This document shows positions 11,581 through 19,109 of a stretch of 24,513 bases of DNA, in pieces. The notes beneath the pieces were generated by a model. The model saw nothing but the letters and a program-made list of their open reading frames with translations. It was not told the DNA's origin and ran no database searches. The translations under genes were made by a program, and so were the position numbers. This DNA is from a virus. Each line of letters begins with the position of its first letter. Positions within the stretch are counted from its first letter, which is position 1. The DNA lies in IMG/VR virus record IMGVR_UViG_3300050140_000030, positions 1 through 24,513 of that record; one strand, 5' to 3'.

Positions 11581-12330
11581 CTATTTGCCTAGATACGTGA
11601 GTAGACGATAGATTGTCCACTCCATAGCGCCCCACGACACAACACCAGTAGGGTCATGTCCCGGGTCAATGATCTTGAGGTCAATAAGTTTCAGTTCAGC
11701 CTTCGTCAATACTCTAGGTGCAGGTACTACAACTGGTTTCTCCATGAATGCTGCTCCCCAATCCGCTTGCCTCGTTTCGTTGATATCAACCTTTTCACCG
11801 CCCATTATCGTTCCGTTTAAGTCGGTCATCTGGACGAAGTTGGCATGGATGGATTCTTTATGGTAAGACCATGCGCCTGTCTGCCAAAACCACGTTGCAG
11901 TCTTACTCGCCCAGCATCTGTCGATGAGGTTGATACCGCCATAGACACCGACACGCGGAAGGCCGAGGACTTCGGCTGCACCGCGAAGATACTCGTCGAT
12001 AGAGGGTTGGTGAATAGGCCGTGCGTCGAAGTCTACCGCGAAGTAGATGGGCCTATCTTCGGGAAAGCCCGCAGCCCGCGCCTGTGAAAGCGCCACAAGA
12101 GCATCTGCGTGTCCTGCGGCACGTCCCTCTTCAGGACGATGCTCATACTGTTCGTAGACAAGCACCAGACCAAGATTGTGAGCCTTGATGTCATCCGCTT
12201 CCTCTTTCGTGATGACCTTTGTGCCGAAGATGGCGCAAACGTATCTTGCTACGAATACGCCTGCCGCCCTCAATGCATCCAAGTCGGGCCTTGCTGACGC
12301 GTAGTCAAATCCTTTCTTGATGTCATTCAT
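11581..12330 (-). CDS. DUF1906-type glycoside-hydrolase-like endolysin
   Basis: The start at 12330 overlaps the upstream stop (ATGAATG). The 249-aa product has the pattern of DUF1906 (Rv2525c-like TIM-barrel glycosidase-like proteins): GFDYA at the start, FVARYVC, LVLVYEQ, a catalytic-type IYFAVDFDA, GVYGG, WFWQTGAW, and a late VDINE. It would cut cell-wall glycan during lysis. The C-terminal 45 residues contain no recognised cell-wall-binding repeats. The upstream gene is a coiled-coil membrane protein and the downstream one the holin, giving a compact lysis cassette. Confidence 0.82.
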   Translation of the reverse strand: MNDIKKGFDYASARPDLDALRAAGVFVARYVCAIFGTKVITKEEADDIKAHNLGLVLVYEQYEHRPEEGRAAGHADALVALSQARAAGFPEDRPIYFAVDFDARPIHQPSIDEYLRGAAEVLGLPRVGVYGGINLIDRCWASKTATWFWQTGAWSYHKESIHANFVQMTDLNGTIMGGEKVDINETRQADWGAAFMEKPVVVPAPRVLTKAELKLIDLKIIDPGHDPTGVVSWGAMEWTIYRLLTYLGK

Positions 12331-12809
12331 CTTGCCACCATTCTTTTTGCAATCGCCAGCATGTATGCCATCCATGCCAAGGCGCCGGTCAGCAATATCC
12401 ATACGAACTTCTCCAGGATGTTGAAGACCAATTGCAGCCACGGCTTGCTCCTTTCTTTGCGGTCCTGCTCCACTTTTGCAATAGCCTCTTTCTTCTCGAT
12501 CTCTTCCCGCGTATGGCGCGCCAGTTCTTCTTTCTGCCAGCTCAAGATAGCGGTCATCTGTTCCTGACTGGTAGCAATGAGCTTGTCCTGGTTATCCATA
12601 CGGCTGCTTTTTTCCTTCGCGTCACCAACGAGTGACGTGACGTCTTTTGTCAGGATGGCGAGGGCTGTGTTTAAGTCGGAGACATTCTTGTTCGTCTCGG
12701 CGATCTGCATTTCCCGCTCATGTCTCATGTCTTGGATTTCACGCTCCACCTTCGCCTTGGCGTCTTCGGTGCGCTGTATGCACACCGCCTTGACTTTGTC
12801 GTCTGGCAT
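12327..12809 (-). CDS. Coiled-coil protein with C-terminal membrane anchor (lysis-associated)
   Basis: 160 aa behind an AGGGGG site. Residues about 15-120 are highly charged coiled coil (KAKVEREIQDMRHEREMQIA; ARHTREEIEKKEAIAKVEQD). Residues about 125-155 carry one transmembrane helix (LEKFVWILLTGALAWMAYML). This order, coiled coil then C-terminal TM, is that of XhlA-like phage proteins, though it is longer than typical XhlA (70-90 aa). It could be a second holin, an antiholin, or a spanin-like partner. The overlap with the lysin gene supports a lysis role. Confidence 0.6.
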   Translation of the reverse strand: MPDDKVKAVCIQRTEDAKAKVEREIQDMRHEREMQIAETNKNVSDLNTALAILTKDVTSLVGDAKEKSSRMDNQDKLIATSQEQMTAILSWQKEELARHTREEIEKKEAIAKVEQDRKERSKPWLQLVFNILEKFVWILLTGALAWMAYMLAIAKRMVAR

Positions 12810-12818
12810 TTCAACCCC

Positions 12819-12908
12819 CTATCGCGAGCACAGTAGCATCACGTCCATCAGTATCACCGCAACAAGCACGGTCAACGCCACAATCTTCAACCACACTGGG
12901 AACTTCAT
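12819..12908 (-). CDS. 29-aa single-TM peptide in the lysis cassette
   Basis: The frame starts right after the upstream stop (TAG-ATG). It encodes MKFPVWLKIVALTVLVAVI followed by LMDVMLLCSR. Nearly the whole peptide is one transmembrane helix with a basic N-terminal edge. Its stop sits in the ribosome site (TAGGGGG) of the coiled-coil membrane gene. Placement and composition suggest a tiny holin, antiholin or lysis regulator. The gene is very short, but the tight fit between two genes argues against chance. Confidence 0.55.
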   Translation of the reverse strand: MKFPVWLKIVALTVLVAVILMDVMLLCSR

Positions 12909-13250
12909 CTACAGCTCCAGTGGTTTAACAACCACTTCAACCGGCTTGGCAATGACTTCAACTGGAATAGTGTGAAGTACCAGCAACTCAGCGACTATTT
13001 CAGCAAGGTTGGCCTCTATCACTGTTTTCTGTGCTACCTTCTCCACTATTGCGGCAGCCACCTTCCCCCCAGTCTTCATCACCACGACGTCCTTATCAGG
13101 AACAACTACCCCGCCGACTGCTACGCGGAACGCTTCGATTGCGGCGTCTGTTCCGGTCACTTTCCACGTTCGGAGAGGTTCTGCTGAGATGGTGTCCAGT
13201 GAACCGACTGACAGGTCAAGGTAAGCATCAAAGCGTGCGCGTATGTACAT
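12909..13250 (-). CDS. Hypothetical Val/Lys-rich protein
   Basis: The start at 13250 (MYIRARF) follows AAAGGAAGG. The frame can also open at a TTG six codons earlier, but this overlaps the ribosome site. The 113-aa product starts with a beta-rich 50 residues (LSVGSLDTISAEPLRTWKVT) and ends in a Val/Lys/Glu-rich helix or low-complexity stretch (PVEVIAKPVEVVVKPLEL). It lies between the tail-tip gene and the lysis cassette. Function unknown; it could be a minor tail or tail-lysis linker protein. Confidence 0.55.
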   Translation of the reverse strand: MYIRARFDAYLDLSVGSLDTISAEPLRTWKVTGTDAAIEAFRVAVGGVVVPDKDVVVMKTGGKVAAAIVEKVAQKTVIEANLAEIVAELLVLHTIPVEVIAKPVEVVVKPLEL

Positions 13251-13251
13251 G

Positions 13252-15780
13252 TCACACCTTCCTTTCAAGAATATCTATCCGTCGTGTCTCTTCCTGAAGT
13301 CGTGTCATCAACGTGTCCATAGCCTGACCTACTGCTATGGTTTTGCCGTCTTGTCTGTAGTCGATTGAGCGGACAGTGAAGTTCGTGCCGTCCCCGTTGA
13401 CGGTGTCGCCCACGGAGAGGTCAGTTGCCAGCGAGACATCACGCGTGTACTGCTCTCGCGCCACGGAGACGATGGGCAGCAGTCCATCGGCGTATACTTG
13501 TGCGCCTGCTGCTGAGTTGAAGTTCTCCGCAACGACAAATGCCCTCGACCCTGTTCCGGCTCTGACAGTGGCTGGCAGAGGGTTATCGACGACGAGTACC
13601 AGTGTGTCCACGTAGTTGTCTCCAGTGAACGTGAGCGCAATCGTCTGGAGAGTCACAGGATTGCCAGTGCGGATCATCGTGTTCAGCGGCACGTCCACCG
13701 CCTCGAAGAGATTGAAGGACGAACTCCACATGAAGTAAGAAGACACCCAGCTGTAGTCATTTACTGTGGTGTAGTCGTAGACTGTGGTGTAGTCGTAGAC
13801 TGTGGTGTAGTCGTAGACTAATTGCAAAAGAGTAGCCGTCAGAACTGAGTTTGGCTGGCTACCGCCAGTTGGCACGCGTATACCGATAGAATAATCACCA
13901 TTAGGGTAAGCACTATTCGGAGGGTCATAAACACATGCAAGTAATGATGCCCCACTAGGCAATGAACTTACGGTTGCAGGACTTTGATATATCTGACCAG
14001 AACCGAGAGCAGCGACGGCGACGGCGACCCAATAAGTCCAAACATAGCCGTCATAGCCGGAATAGGAACCCCAAACGATGGTGTACTGTGTCAATGAAAC
14101 AACCTGATAATGAGATCCCGTCTGTACCTGATGCGACCCAGTCAATACCTGATGCGACCCAGTCAATACCTGATGAGAACCAGTTTGTTGATATACCTGC
14201 ACTTGAATATTGCACTGGATGCACTGAACTCCGTAGTCCGCGCCAATGAGGTACAAGTCCTTGAACTCTATCCTGACCGTCGTTACTTGGCTCCCTTGCG
14301 ATGCACTCGTAGGTACGTCAGCCTCGAAGGTGTCACCGATGGTACTGCGCCATGCGTCTTGCCAGATAACCGCTCCACCAGCATCCAAGAGGGTCACACG
14401 ATAGGAGCAGTTTGCAGTCGTGTTCCCTGTTACCGACATGACGTACTGGACAGGTGAAAGTGTGATGTTCTTCGTGAGCGTATCCGTAGAAACCGTACCA
14501 GGAGGATTAAGAACGAAGCCCGCGCCGACCTGTCCATTGAAGTAATGAGTAAACTCCAGTTTGTTGTTCGCGTCCTGCTGGAGCGAGATGAGGACAGTCG
14601 TTGCCGTAACAGGGTTCCAGCCGAATTGAACTCTGTCAAAATACTGGAACAGGGTACTCAGTCCCGCCCGTGATGCGTTCCCTACCGATTTCAACATACC
14701 CAACGCGCCACTTGGAACCGGCAACAGGGTCGTGGCTACCTGTGTGACATCTGTCACTGTGCCCGTCCAGCTGGCTGCGTTATTGAGGGTCAGGATGGTG
14801 GCGGGTGTCGGATATTGCTTGACTGTATAATGTGCCACGACTGCGTCATAGATGTCCTCGTCCCGCTGCCAAGCCGTGAGCGGGTCAATGCGTTGCATAT
14901 GATAGTCTGGTATTTGAGTACTGACGTCCAGCGGGAACACATACAGGTTGCCATTGCGAACACTTGCCTGCGCCAGAGCCTGGATCATGAGCTGTTCGAT
15001 GACATCTATGGGTGTGATGTTCATAAGTAGTTGTGGATAGGTTGCCTGTGCCAGCAGACTCGCGTTGACGATATTCAGGGAGGGTACAATCAACTTGATA
15101 GCGTCAGATGTTGCACCATAGGCTGTCTGGAGAGTCATGATTGCAGTAGTCAGGACGTACTTCTCTGTGGCATCACAGACGTACTGGTACAGGCCGTTTG
15201 CGGCGATCACTGTCTTGATGGTGAATTGGTATTGTTTGAGGCCGCGTTCCCTGACAACCGCTCCTATGGAACTACTCAGGAGCGTTGCACAGGTGAAGTC
15301 CAGTGTCGGCAGGGCAGGCAATAGTTCATCATGCAGCACCACGTCGAAGGCATCCAGCTTGGCATCAGCTGAGTACACATCTATCCCGTATTCTGTGAGT
15401 TCATAGGCCATGACGTAGGTTTTCGGAGACGTCATGGTGGTCCCAACCAAATCAGTCGTCTGAACAGAGAGGATGTGAGACCCGCGTTCCAAAGGAATGC
15501 TGACAGTGTAAACAAGAACGACAAAGTTGGCAGTAACGGTAATGTTGCCCGAGATACTTGTATCCGTTCTTGTCGCGGTTAAGACTCCATCGCTCCAACT
15601 GAGAAAGCGATAGTTGATATTCGAAACAGCCGTTACCGGTGAGCCACTATTTCCGGCATCCACGACCTGAGGAGACGCCCCCACGACAGAACCATTCGCT
15701 CCAGCCGTATAGGTCAGAGTGAACGGATTGGAGTAGAATCCTCGAAGGAAGGTATGGCGCAGGAAAGAGAGGTTATTCAT
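13252..15780 (-). CDS. Large tail-tip/hub-like protein with InlB-like and tandem repeats
   Basis: An 842-aa protein in the distal tail module. Residues about 20-90 match a divergent InlB-B/bacterial repeat (FTLTYTAGANGSVVGASPQV; NYRFLSWSDGV; ITVTANF). Residues about 110-340 look like a tail hub/Tal-type region (DAFDVVLHDELLPALPTLDF; PIDVIEQLMIQALAQASVRN). A beta-rich region follows, with two short tandem repeats at about 532-560 (TGSHQVL units) and 652-676 (VYDYTT units). The C-terminus returns to a beta-rich domain ending in a coiled coil (LMTRLQEETRRIDILERKV). It probably sits at the tail tip and contacts the host surface. The ribosome site (GGGGTGGG) is weak but close to the ATG. Confidence 0.65.
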   Translation of the reverse strand: MNNLSFLRHTFLRGFYSNPFTLTYTAGANGSVVGASPQVVDAGNSGSPVTAVSNINYRFLSWSDGVLTATRTDTSISGNITVTANFVVLVYTVSIPLERGSHILSVQTTDLVGTTMTSPKTYVMAYELTEYGIDVYSADAKLDAFDVVLHDELLPALPTLDFTCATLLSSSIGAVVRERGLKQYQFTIKTVIAANGLYQYVCDATEKYVLTTAIMTLQTAYGATSDAIKLIVPSLNIVNASLLAQATYPQLLMNITPIDVIEQLMIQALAQASVRNGNLYVFPLDVSTQIPDYHMQRIDPLTAWQRDEDIYDAVVAHYTVKQYPTPATILTLNNAASWTGTVTDVTQVATTLLPVPSGALGMLKSVGNASRAGLSTLFQYFDRVQFGWNPVTATTVLISLQQDANNKLEFTHYFNGQVGAGFVLNPPGTVSTDTLTKNITLSPVQYVMSVTGNTTANCSYRVTLLDAGGAVIWQDAWRSTIGDTFEADVPTSASQGSQVTTVRIEFKDLYLIGADYGVQCIQCNIQVQVYQQTGSHQVLTGSHQVLTGSHQVQTGSHYQVVSLTQYTIVWGSYSGYDGYVWTYWVAVAVAALGSGQIYQSPATVSSLPSGASLLACVYDPPNSAYPNGDYSIGIRVPTGGSQPNSVLTATLLQLVYDYTTVYDYTTVYDYTTVNDYSWVSSYFMWSSSFNLFEAVDVPLNTMIRTGNPVTLQTIALTFTGDNYVDTLVLVVDNPLPATVRAGTGSRAFVVAENFNSAAGAQVYADGLLPIVSVAREQYTRDVSLATDLSVGDTVNGDGTNFTVRSIDYRQDGKTIAVGQAMDTLMTRLQEETRRIDILERKV
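13751..13820 (-). repeat. 18-bp tandem repeat encoding VYDYTT units
   Basis: ACTGTGGTGTAGTCGTAG (plus strand) occurs three times without gaps (13763, 13781, 13799), preceded by a degenerate unit. It encodes a six-residue Tyr-rich unit inside the tail-tip protein. Identical DNA copies imply recent expansion or slippage. Confidence 0.85.
14102..14185 (-). repeat. 21-bp tandem repeat encoding TGSHQVL units
   Basis: Four units beginning ACCTGAT (plus strand), two of them identical (ACCTGATGCGACCCAGTCAA, then T), one with three extra bases and one diverged. The unit encodes seven residues in the tail-tip protein, about 95 residues before the VYDYTT repeat. Confidence 0.82.
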
Positions 15781-15789
15781 CCCACCCCG

Positions 15790-16197
15790 CTAGCTCGTCC
15801 CCAGCCCTATCTTCGCCTTTTCAGCTTGGCCCCATGCCACGCACTCTTCGACGTACGCAACGTACGCTGATGATTCGTCGCTCGGAGCTATGCGCAGCAT
15901 CTTTATCTCATCATCGAGACTGTATCTCTGCCTGATTTGCTCCACAACGCGTGCATTGATCAGCAGCACGTGAGGGCTGGCGCTCTTGATGGCGTCCAAT
16001 AGCTCCGGCGTCAATATCGCGCCCTCCACCGTGATCTCCGGTGGCTGGACTGGCAATGCAGCAGTATCAGGCAGGTACACGTACGTCCTGCCGTCAACGG
16101 TGGCCAGCTCCGTCCCGAGACGCTCCATCCCGTCTACGGGGAGCAAGATTTCCACCGTTCGCAAATTGTCGATAAACTTTCCGTAAGCGTAAATCAT
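15790..16197 (-). CDS. Likely tail-fibre chaperone/assembly protein
   Basis: A 135-aa protein behind AGGAGG, formed at the stop of the receptor-binding gene. The N-terminal 60 residues are beta-rich (TVEILLPVDGMERLGTELA). The C-terminal half is helical, with SPHVLLINARVVEQIRQRYS and ESSAYVAYVEECVAWGQAEK, similar in layout to tail-fibre assembly proteins. Phage fibre chaperones are usually encoded just after the fibre gene, as here. The call rests on context and composition only. Confidence 0.45.
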   Translation of the reverse strand: MIYAYGKFIDNLRTVEILLPVDGMERLGTELATVDGRTYVYLPDTAALPVQPPEITVEGAILTPELLDAIKSASPHVLLINARVVEQIRQRYSLDDEIKMLRIAPSDESSAYVAYVEECVAWGQAEKAKIGLGTS

Positions 16198-16206
16198 TCC
16201 AGCCTC

Positions 16207-17733
16207 CTACAAAAGATATAAGGCAGAGCGGAACCCGATATTGTTGTACGAGTCCGCCCGGCCGGTGTTCAAAGGGAGCGCCCACACACCCGCGTTCGAC
16301 GCATCGTCCCAGTGCCCACCCGAACGCGGACACATCTCATTAGACCTGGCATCGTATAGCTGGTCGTTGCCAAAGAGGTTTGACCCACCAACGCCGCCAG
16401 CCAATGGGATTCCTAAACCAGCAGCCGCCCAGGCATTACCGCTTACTGCTTCGCTGAACACCTGGGCAGCGCTACCATAGACTTTTGCCGTGTTGGACGC
16501 GAGCACTGCACCATAGGTTGCCCCGATGTCGTCATAGTTTGCTGCCAGTCCGCTTGCTCCGAACAAGTCGGTAGCCAGAGTATTGCTGCCTGTCAGTGCC
16601 TTCATGGCCTTGACAGTCTTGAGGATAAAATAATCAGTACCGTTCGACCCTAAGCCGAATCCGACTTCCCAGATCAATCCGTTCAGGTCGCAAACCCCGC
16701 TATTTTGTCCGTTGTGCGTGGTCTTGCTGAAGTAGTTAGCGGACCCGGTCTTACCGACGTTGTACGTCCCATTGCCGTCGCTGACATACAGGATGGTTCC
16801 GTCTTGTGCGTCGCCCAGGGCATTGTTGTTGCAGCCCTTGGGGAACATGCTGTTGACCATATACCATGCACAGTTCAGCGTGGATGTGGCTGCCTGACCA
16901 TGCGCGAGAGCCAGCAGCGCGAGCCCCGCCTGAATGAAACGGCTGTTGGCGAAGAAACTGGCGCCCCTCGTCTTGCTTGCGGCTTGCGAGCCTCCGAGGT
17001 TGTTGGCGGGTGCGCCCGTCAGAGCAGAATACATGGCCGCCGACAGGCTGCCACGTTGTGCACTCGTCAGCACGATGCCGTTCTTGATACTGGAGGCTAT
17101 CCCCCCGTTGTTACTGCAGATGTACTTGTCGACGAACACGCCGGGCTGGATAAACCCGCCATCATAGAACATGCGGTGGAGAGCATAGCCATCGGCATTT
17201 GCCGTTGCGACGTCAGCATAAGCGGAGAGCGGCTTGATAGTGACGACGTTGATCGCGTTTCCATTGGAGCCAGTCCCGAACTTGTAGAAGAACGCCGGGA
17301 TCCACACCATGGTCGAGCCATCGGAAAATTGATAGTTCCCGTAGCTATCGCTGGTCAGATCACGCGTTCCGTTGAGTTCTACCATGCCCGCTGGAAGAGC
17401 CCCTGGACAGATACCGACGCCAAACCCCATCTGACCAGGGGTACCGATATGGTTGATTGGAGCCTTCACCGCAAACCCATCTGCCTCTCCGGCGCTGATA
17501 TCGTGGTAGATTGCCGTTCCATTGGTATGTGTTGCCGCCGTGGAACTCTCATATCCTCTCGTCACCGTCCACGTCGTGCCTGCGACTACTGTGACCAGCA
17601 GGGCCTCGGTATCTATAGAGGCGATGAACGGAGCAGCAGGGAACGTGGTAGAAGAAGCAACCGTGATACTTGTGCCGACCGTATCCGTAATGGCCGCTGC
17701 AAGGGCCGTCTGTGCAAAGTTTTTATGATTCAT
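16207..17733 (-). CDS. Lectin-fold (FGE/C-type lectin-like) receptor-binding tail protein
   Basis: A 508-aa protein behind AGGAGG. Residues about 5-75 form an N-terminal attachment repeat common in phage fibres (TSITVASSTTFPAAPFIASI; TTWTVTRGYESSTAA). The remainder has the formylglycine-generating-enzyme-like C-type lectin fold: MVWIPAFFYKF, FVDKYICSNNGG, WYMVNSMFPKG, CDLNGLIWEVGFGL, and a C-terminal CPRSGGHWDDASNAGVWAL, then NNIGFRSAL. This last segment has the pattern of variable regions in diversity-generating retroelement target proteins (GGxWxxxxNAGVxxL...NNNIGFR). It probably recognises the host surface. No reverse transcriptase or template repeat was seen in the window. Confidence 0.75.
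   Translation of the reverse strand: MNHKNFAQTALAAAITDTVGTSITVASSTTFPAAPFIASIDTEALLVTVVAGTTWTVTRGYESSTAATHTNGTAIYHDISAGEADGFAVKAPINHIGTPGQMGFGVGICPGALPAGMVELNGTRDLTSDSYGNYQFSDGSTMVWIPAFFYKFGTGSNGNAINVVTIKPLSAYADVATANADGYALHRMFYDGGFIQPGVFVDKYICSNNGGIASSIKNGIVLTSAQRGSLSAAMYSALTGAPANNLGGSQAASKTRGASFFANSRFIQAGLALLALAHGQAATSTLNCAWYMVNSMFPKGCNNNALGDAQDGTILYVSDGNGTYNVGKTGSANYFSKTTHNGQNSGVCDLNGLIWEVGFGLGSNGTDYFILKTVKAMKALTGSNTLATDLFGASGLAANYDDIGATYGAVLASNTAKVYGSAAQVFSEAVSGNAWAAAGLGIPLAGGVGGSNLFGNDQLYDARSNEMCPRSGGHWDDASNAGVWALPLNTGRADSYNNIGFRSALYLL
16228..16356 (-). other. Candidate retroelement variable region (VR)
   Basis: It encodes from DQLYDARSNEMCPRSGGHW through NNIGFR. Codons at positions that are usually Asn in templates of this family read CAC, GAC, GAT, CCT, ACC, GAC and TAC here. 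Each could arise from AAC or AAT by changes at A only, the mark of adenine-directed mutagenesis. The positions are inferred from remembered family patterns, since the template is not in the window. Confidence 0.45.
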
Positions 17734-17741
17734 TTATCCTC

Positions 17742-17876
17742 CTAAGTAAGCGTGGCCACATAAACCCTGCCATCAATAAGCACAATGATCTCCGGTGTCC
17801 CAACCGGACTATCGATGATAATAAACACCTGACACTGTTCAGCGTTATTCACAACATTCACAGAGGTGATGGTCAT
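17742..17876 (-). CDS. 44-aa beta-rich tail-module protein
   Basis: The frame starts MTITSVNVVNNAEQCQVFII with an ATGA overlap to the Dit-like gene and ends at the AGGAGG of the receptor-binding gene. The sequence is all beta-like (TPEIIVLIDGRVYVATLT). It is too short for most gene callers but fits exactly between its neighbours. It could be a small adaptor or fibre-attachment protein. Function unknown. Confidence 0.6.
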   Translation of the reverse strand: MTITSVNVVNNAEQCQVFIIIDSPVGTPEIIVLIDGRVYVATLT

Positions 17877-19108
17877 ACATCCGTCCTCTGTACTTCCACG
17901 TACCATCGAGCGGCAAGTCCCTGACTCTGTGCGATGGTCACGGATGTTGAACTGATGGGAATGTCCACACCGCCAAGGAGTGCTGAGATGTCAGCTCCAC
18001 TGGCATTGAGGAGTCGCTTGTTAGAACCCTTGATTATCTCTCCTGCGTACCTATTGCCAACAAACAAGGTGTTGAACAGCAAGCTCAGGCTGGAGTAAGC
18101 GAGGGCTTGGTACTCTGCGCTCGTCAGGGCGTAACCAAACTCAATCAGGTGGGCAATACTGCCTTCCAAGTTTCCGAGGGTCAGCTGTAGCCACGTCAGG
18201 AGTGCGAGCGTTCCAGTCCCGACGACCCATGAACCACCCACTGGATGAACCGCGAGCGTGACCGCGTTGGCTGCGTCATGGATAACGACGACATCCAACA
18301 CCGTGCCAGCTGTCCATGCCGAGGTCGGGAAGGTGATGCTGACCGTGGTGGTGTCATCTGTCCACGTCAGGACATTCGTCGAAGTGTTGAAGGCAAGCGT
18401 GTTATGTGCCGATGACCAGATGGTAAGGGCTGCGCCTGCACCGCTTGCACGTGTCATTTTGATTTGCATCGCCACTGCTCTCACCGTAGAGGCTGGTGGC
18501 GTCCACACTGCTACGTCCTGTGCCGTATCAGAGGACAGATAGAGACCGTTGTCATAGATGGGGACGTTGATAAGATAGGTCACACTGGCGTGAACCTTGG
18601 AAGCAGCTCGCGTGAAGGTGACTGACTGGCCAACAAAGTCTACGAGGGTGTTCGACAACGGGCAGTAAAAGAGCGGCGCGAGGAAGTGGATAACCGGGTA
18701 GGCCGGGGCGTTGCCCGCCTGGGAGAGCCCGGCGATGGACTGGTTTCCCCATAAAAAGCCACTGGAAGGATAGCGCACGATCGGTCCCTCGAGGACAGGC
18801 GAGACGAAGACGGTCAACTCATACTGACTCTGCTGATACATGTTACTTGGAAATGCTGGCACCTGAACTCTACATTTTCTCCACGAGACGTTATCAAGTG
18901 AGAGCATGACGATGTCGTGCCAGCGGATACTCATCGGGTCCGCAATGACGCCGCTGATGACCCACGTCTGCCAGTCCTGGCCGAGCGGGATTGCGCCGTT
19001 GATATCAGTCAGGGGAACGTGATATGTCGTCAGGTCTTGCGGGTCGGTTCTGGTATAGCGAGCCTTGACCAGTTGGATCAGGGAACCGTCACTGTATTTT
19101 CCGTACAT
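17873..19108 (-). CDS. Dit-like distal tail protein with LamG-like domain
   Basis: A 411-aa protein behind GGAAGG, directly after the tape measure gene. The first 130 residues are beta-rich (HDIVMLSLDNVSWRKCRVQV; QYELTVFVSPVLEGPIVRYP), consistent with a distal tail/baseplate protein. Residues about 160-340 resemble a LamG/concanavalin-like sandwich (ASTVRAVAMQIKMTRASGAG; LDVVVIHDAANAVTLAVHPV), which often binds glycans. Position and length favour a Dit or evolved Dit with a carbohydrate-binding insertion. The Dit assignment is mainly positional. Confidence 0.55.
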   Translation of the reverse strand: MYGKYSDGSLIQLVKARYTRTDPQDLTTYHVPLTDINGAIPLGQDWQTWVISGVIADPMSIRWHDIVMLSLDNVSWRKCRVQVPAFPSNMYQQSQYELTVFVSPVLEGPIVRYPSSGFLWGNQSIAGLSQAGNAPAYPVIHFLAPLFYCPLSNTLVDFVGQSVTFTRAASKVHASVTYLINVPIYDNGLYLSSDTAQDVAVWTPPASTVRAVAMQIKMTRASGAGAALTIWSSAHNTLAFNTSTNVLTWTDDTTTVSITFPTSAWTAGTVLDVVVIHDAANAVTLAVHPVGGSWVVGTGTLALLTWLQLTLGNLEGSIAHLIEFGYALTSAEYQALAYSSLSLLFNTLFVGNRYAGEIIKGSNKRLLNASGADISALLGGVDIPISSTSVTIAQSQGLAARWYVEVQRTDV

Positions 19109-19109
19109 T

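Noticed and set aside
13751-14185. CRISPR-like repeats
   Set aside because: The repeats are gap-free, in frame and coding; there are no spacers.
16705-17745. 346-aa open frame antisense to the receptor-binding gene
   Set aside because: It runs opposite a well-supported gene with clear lectin-fold motifs, has no ribosome site, and its Arg/His/Cys-rich composition is typical of an antisense shadow.
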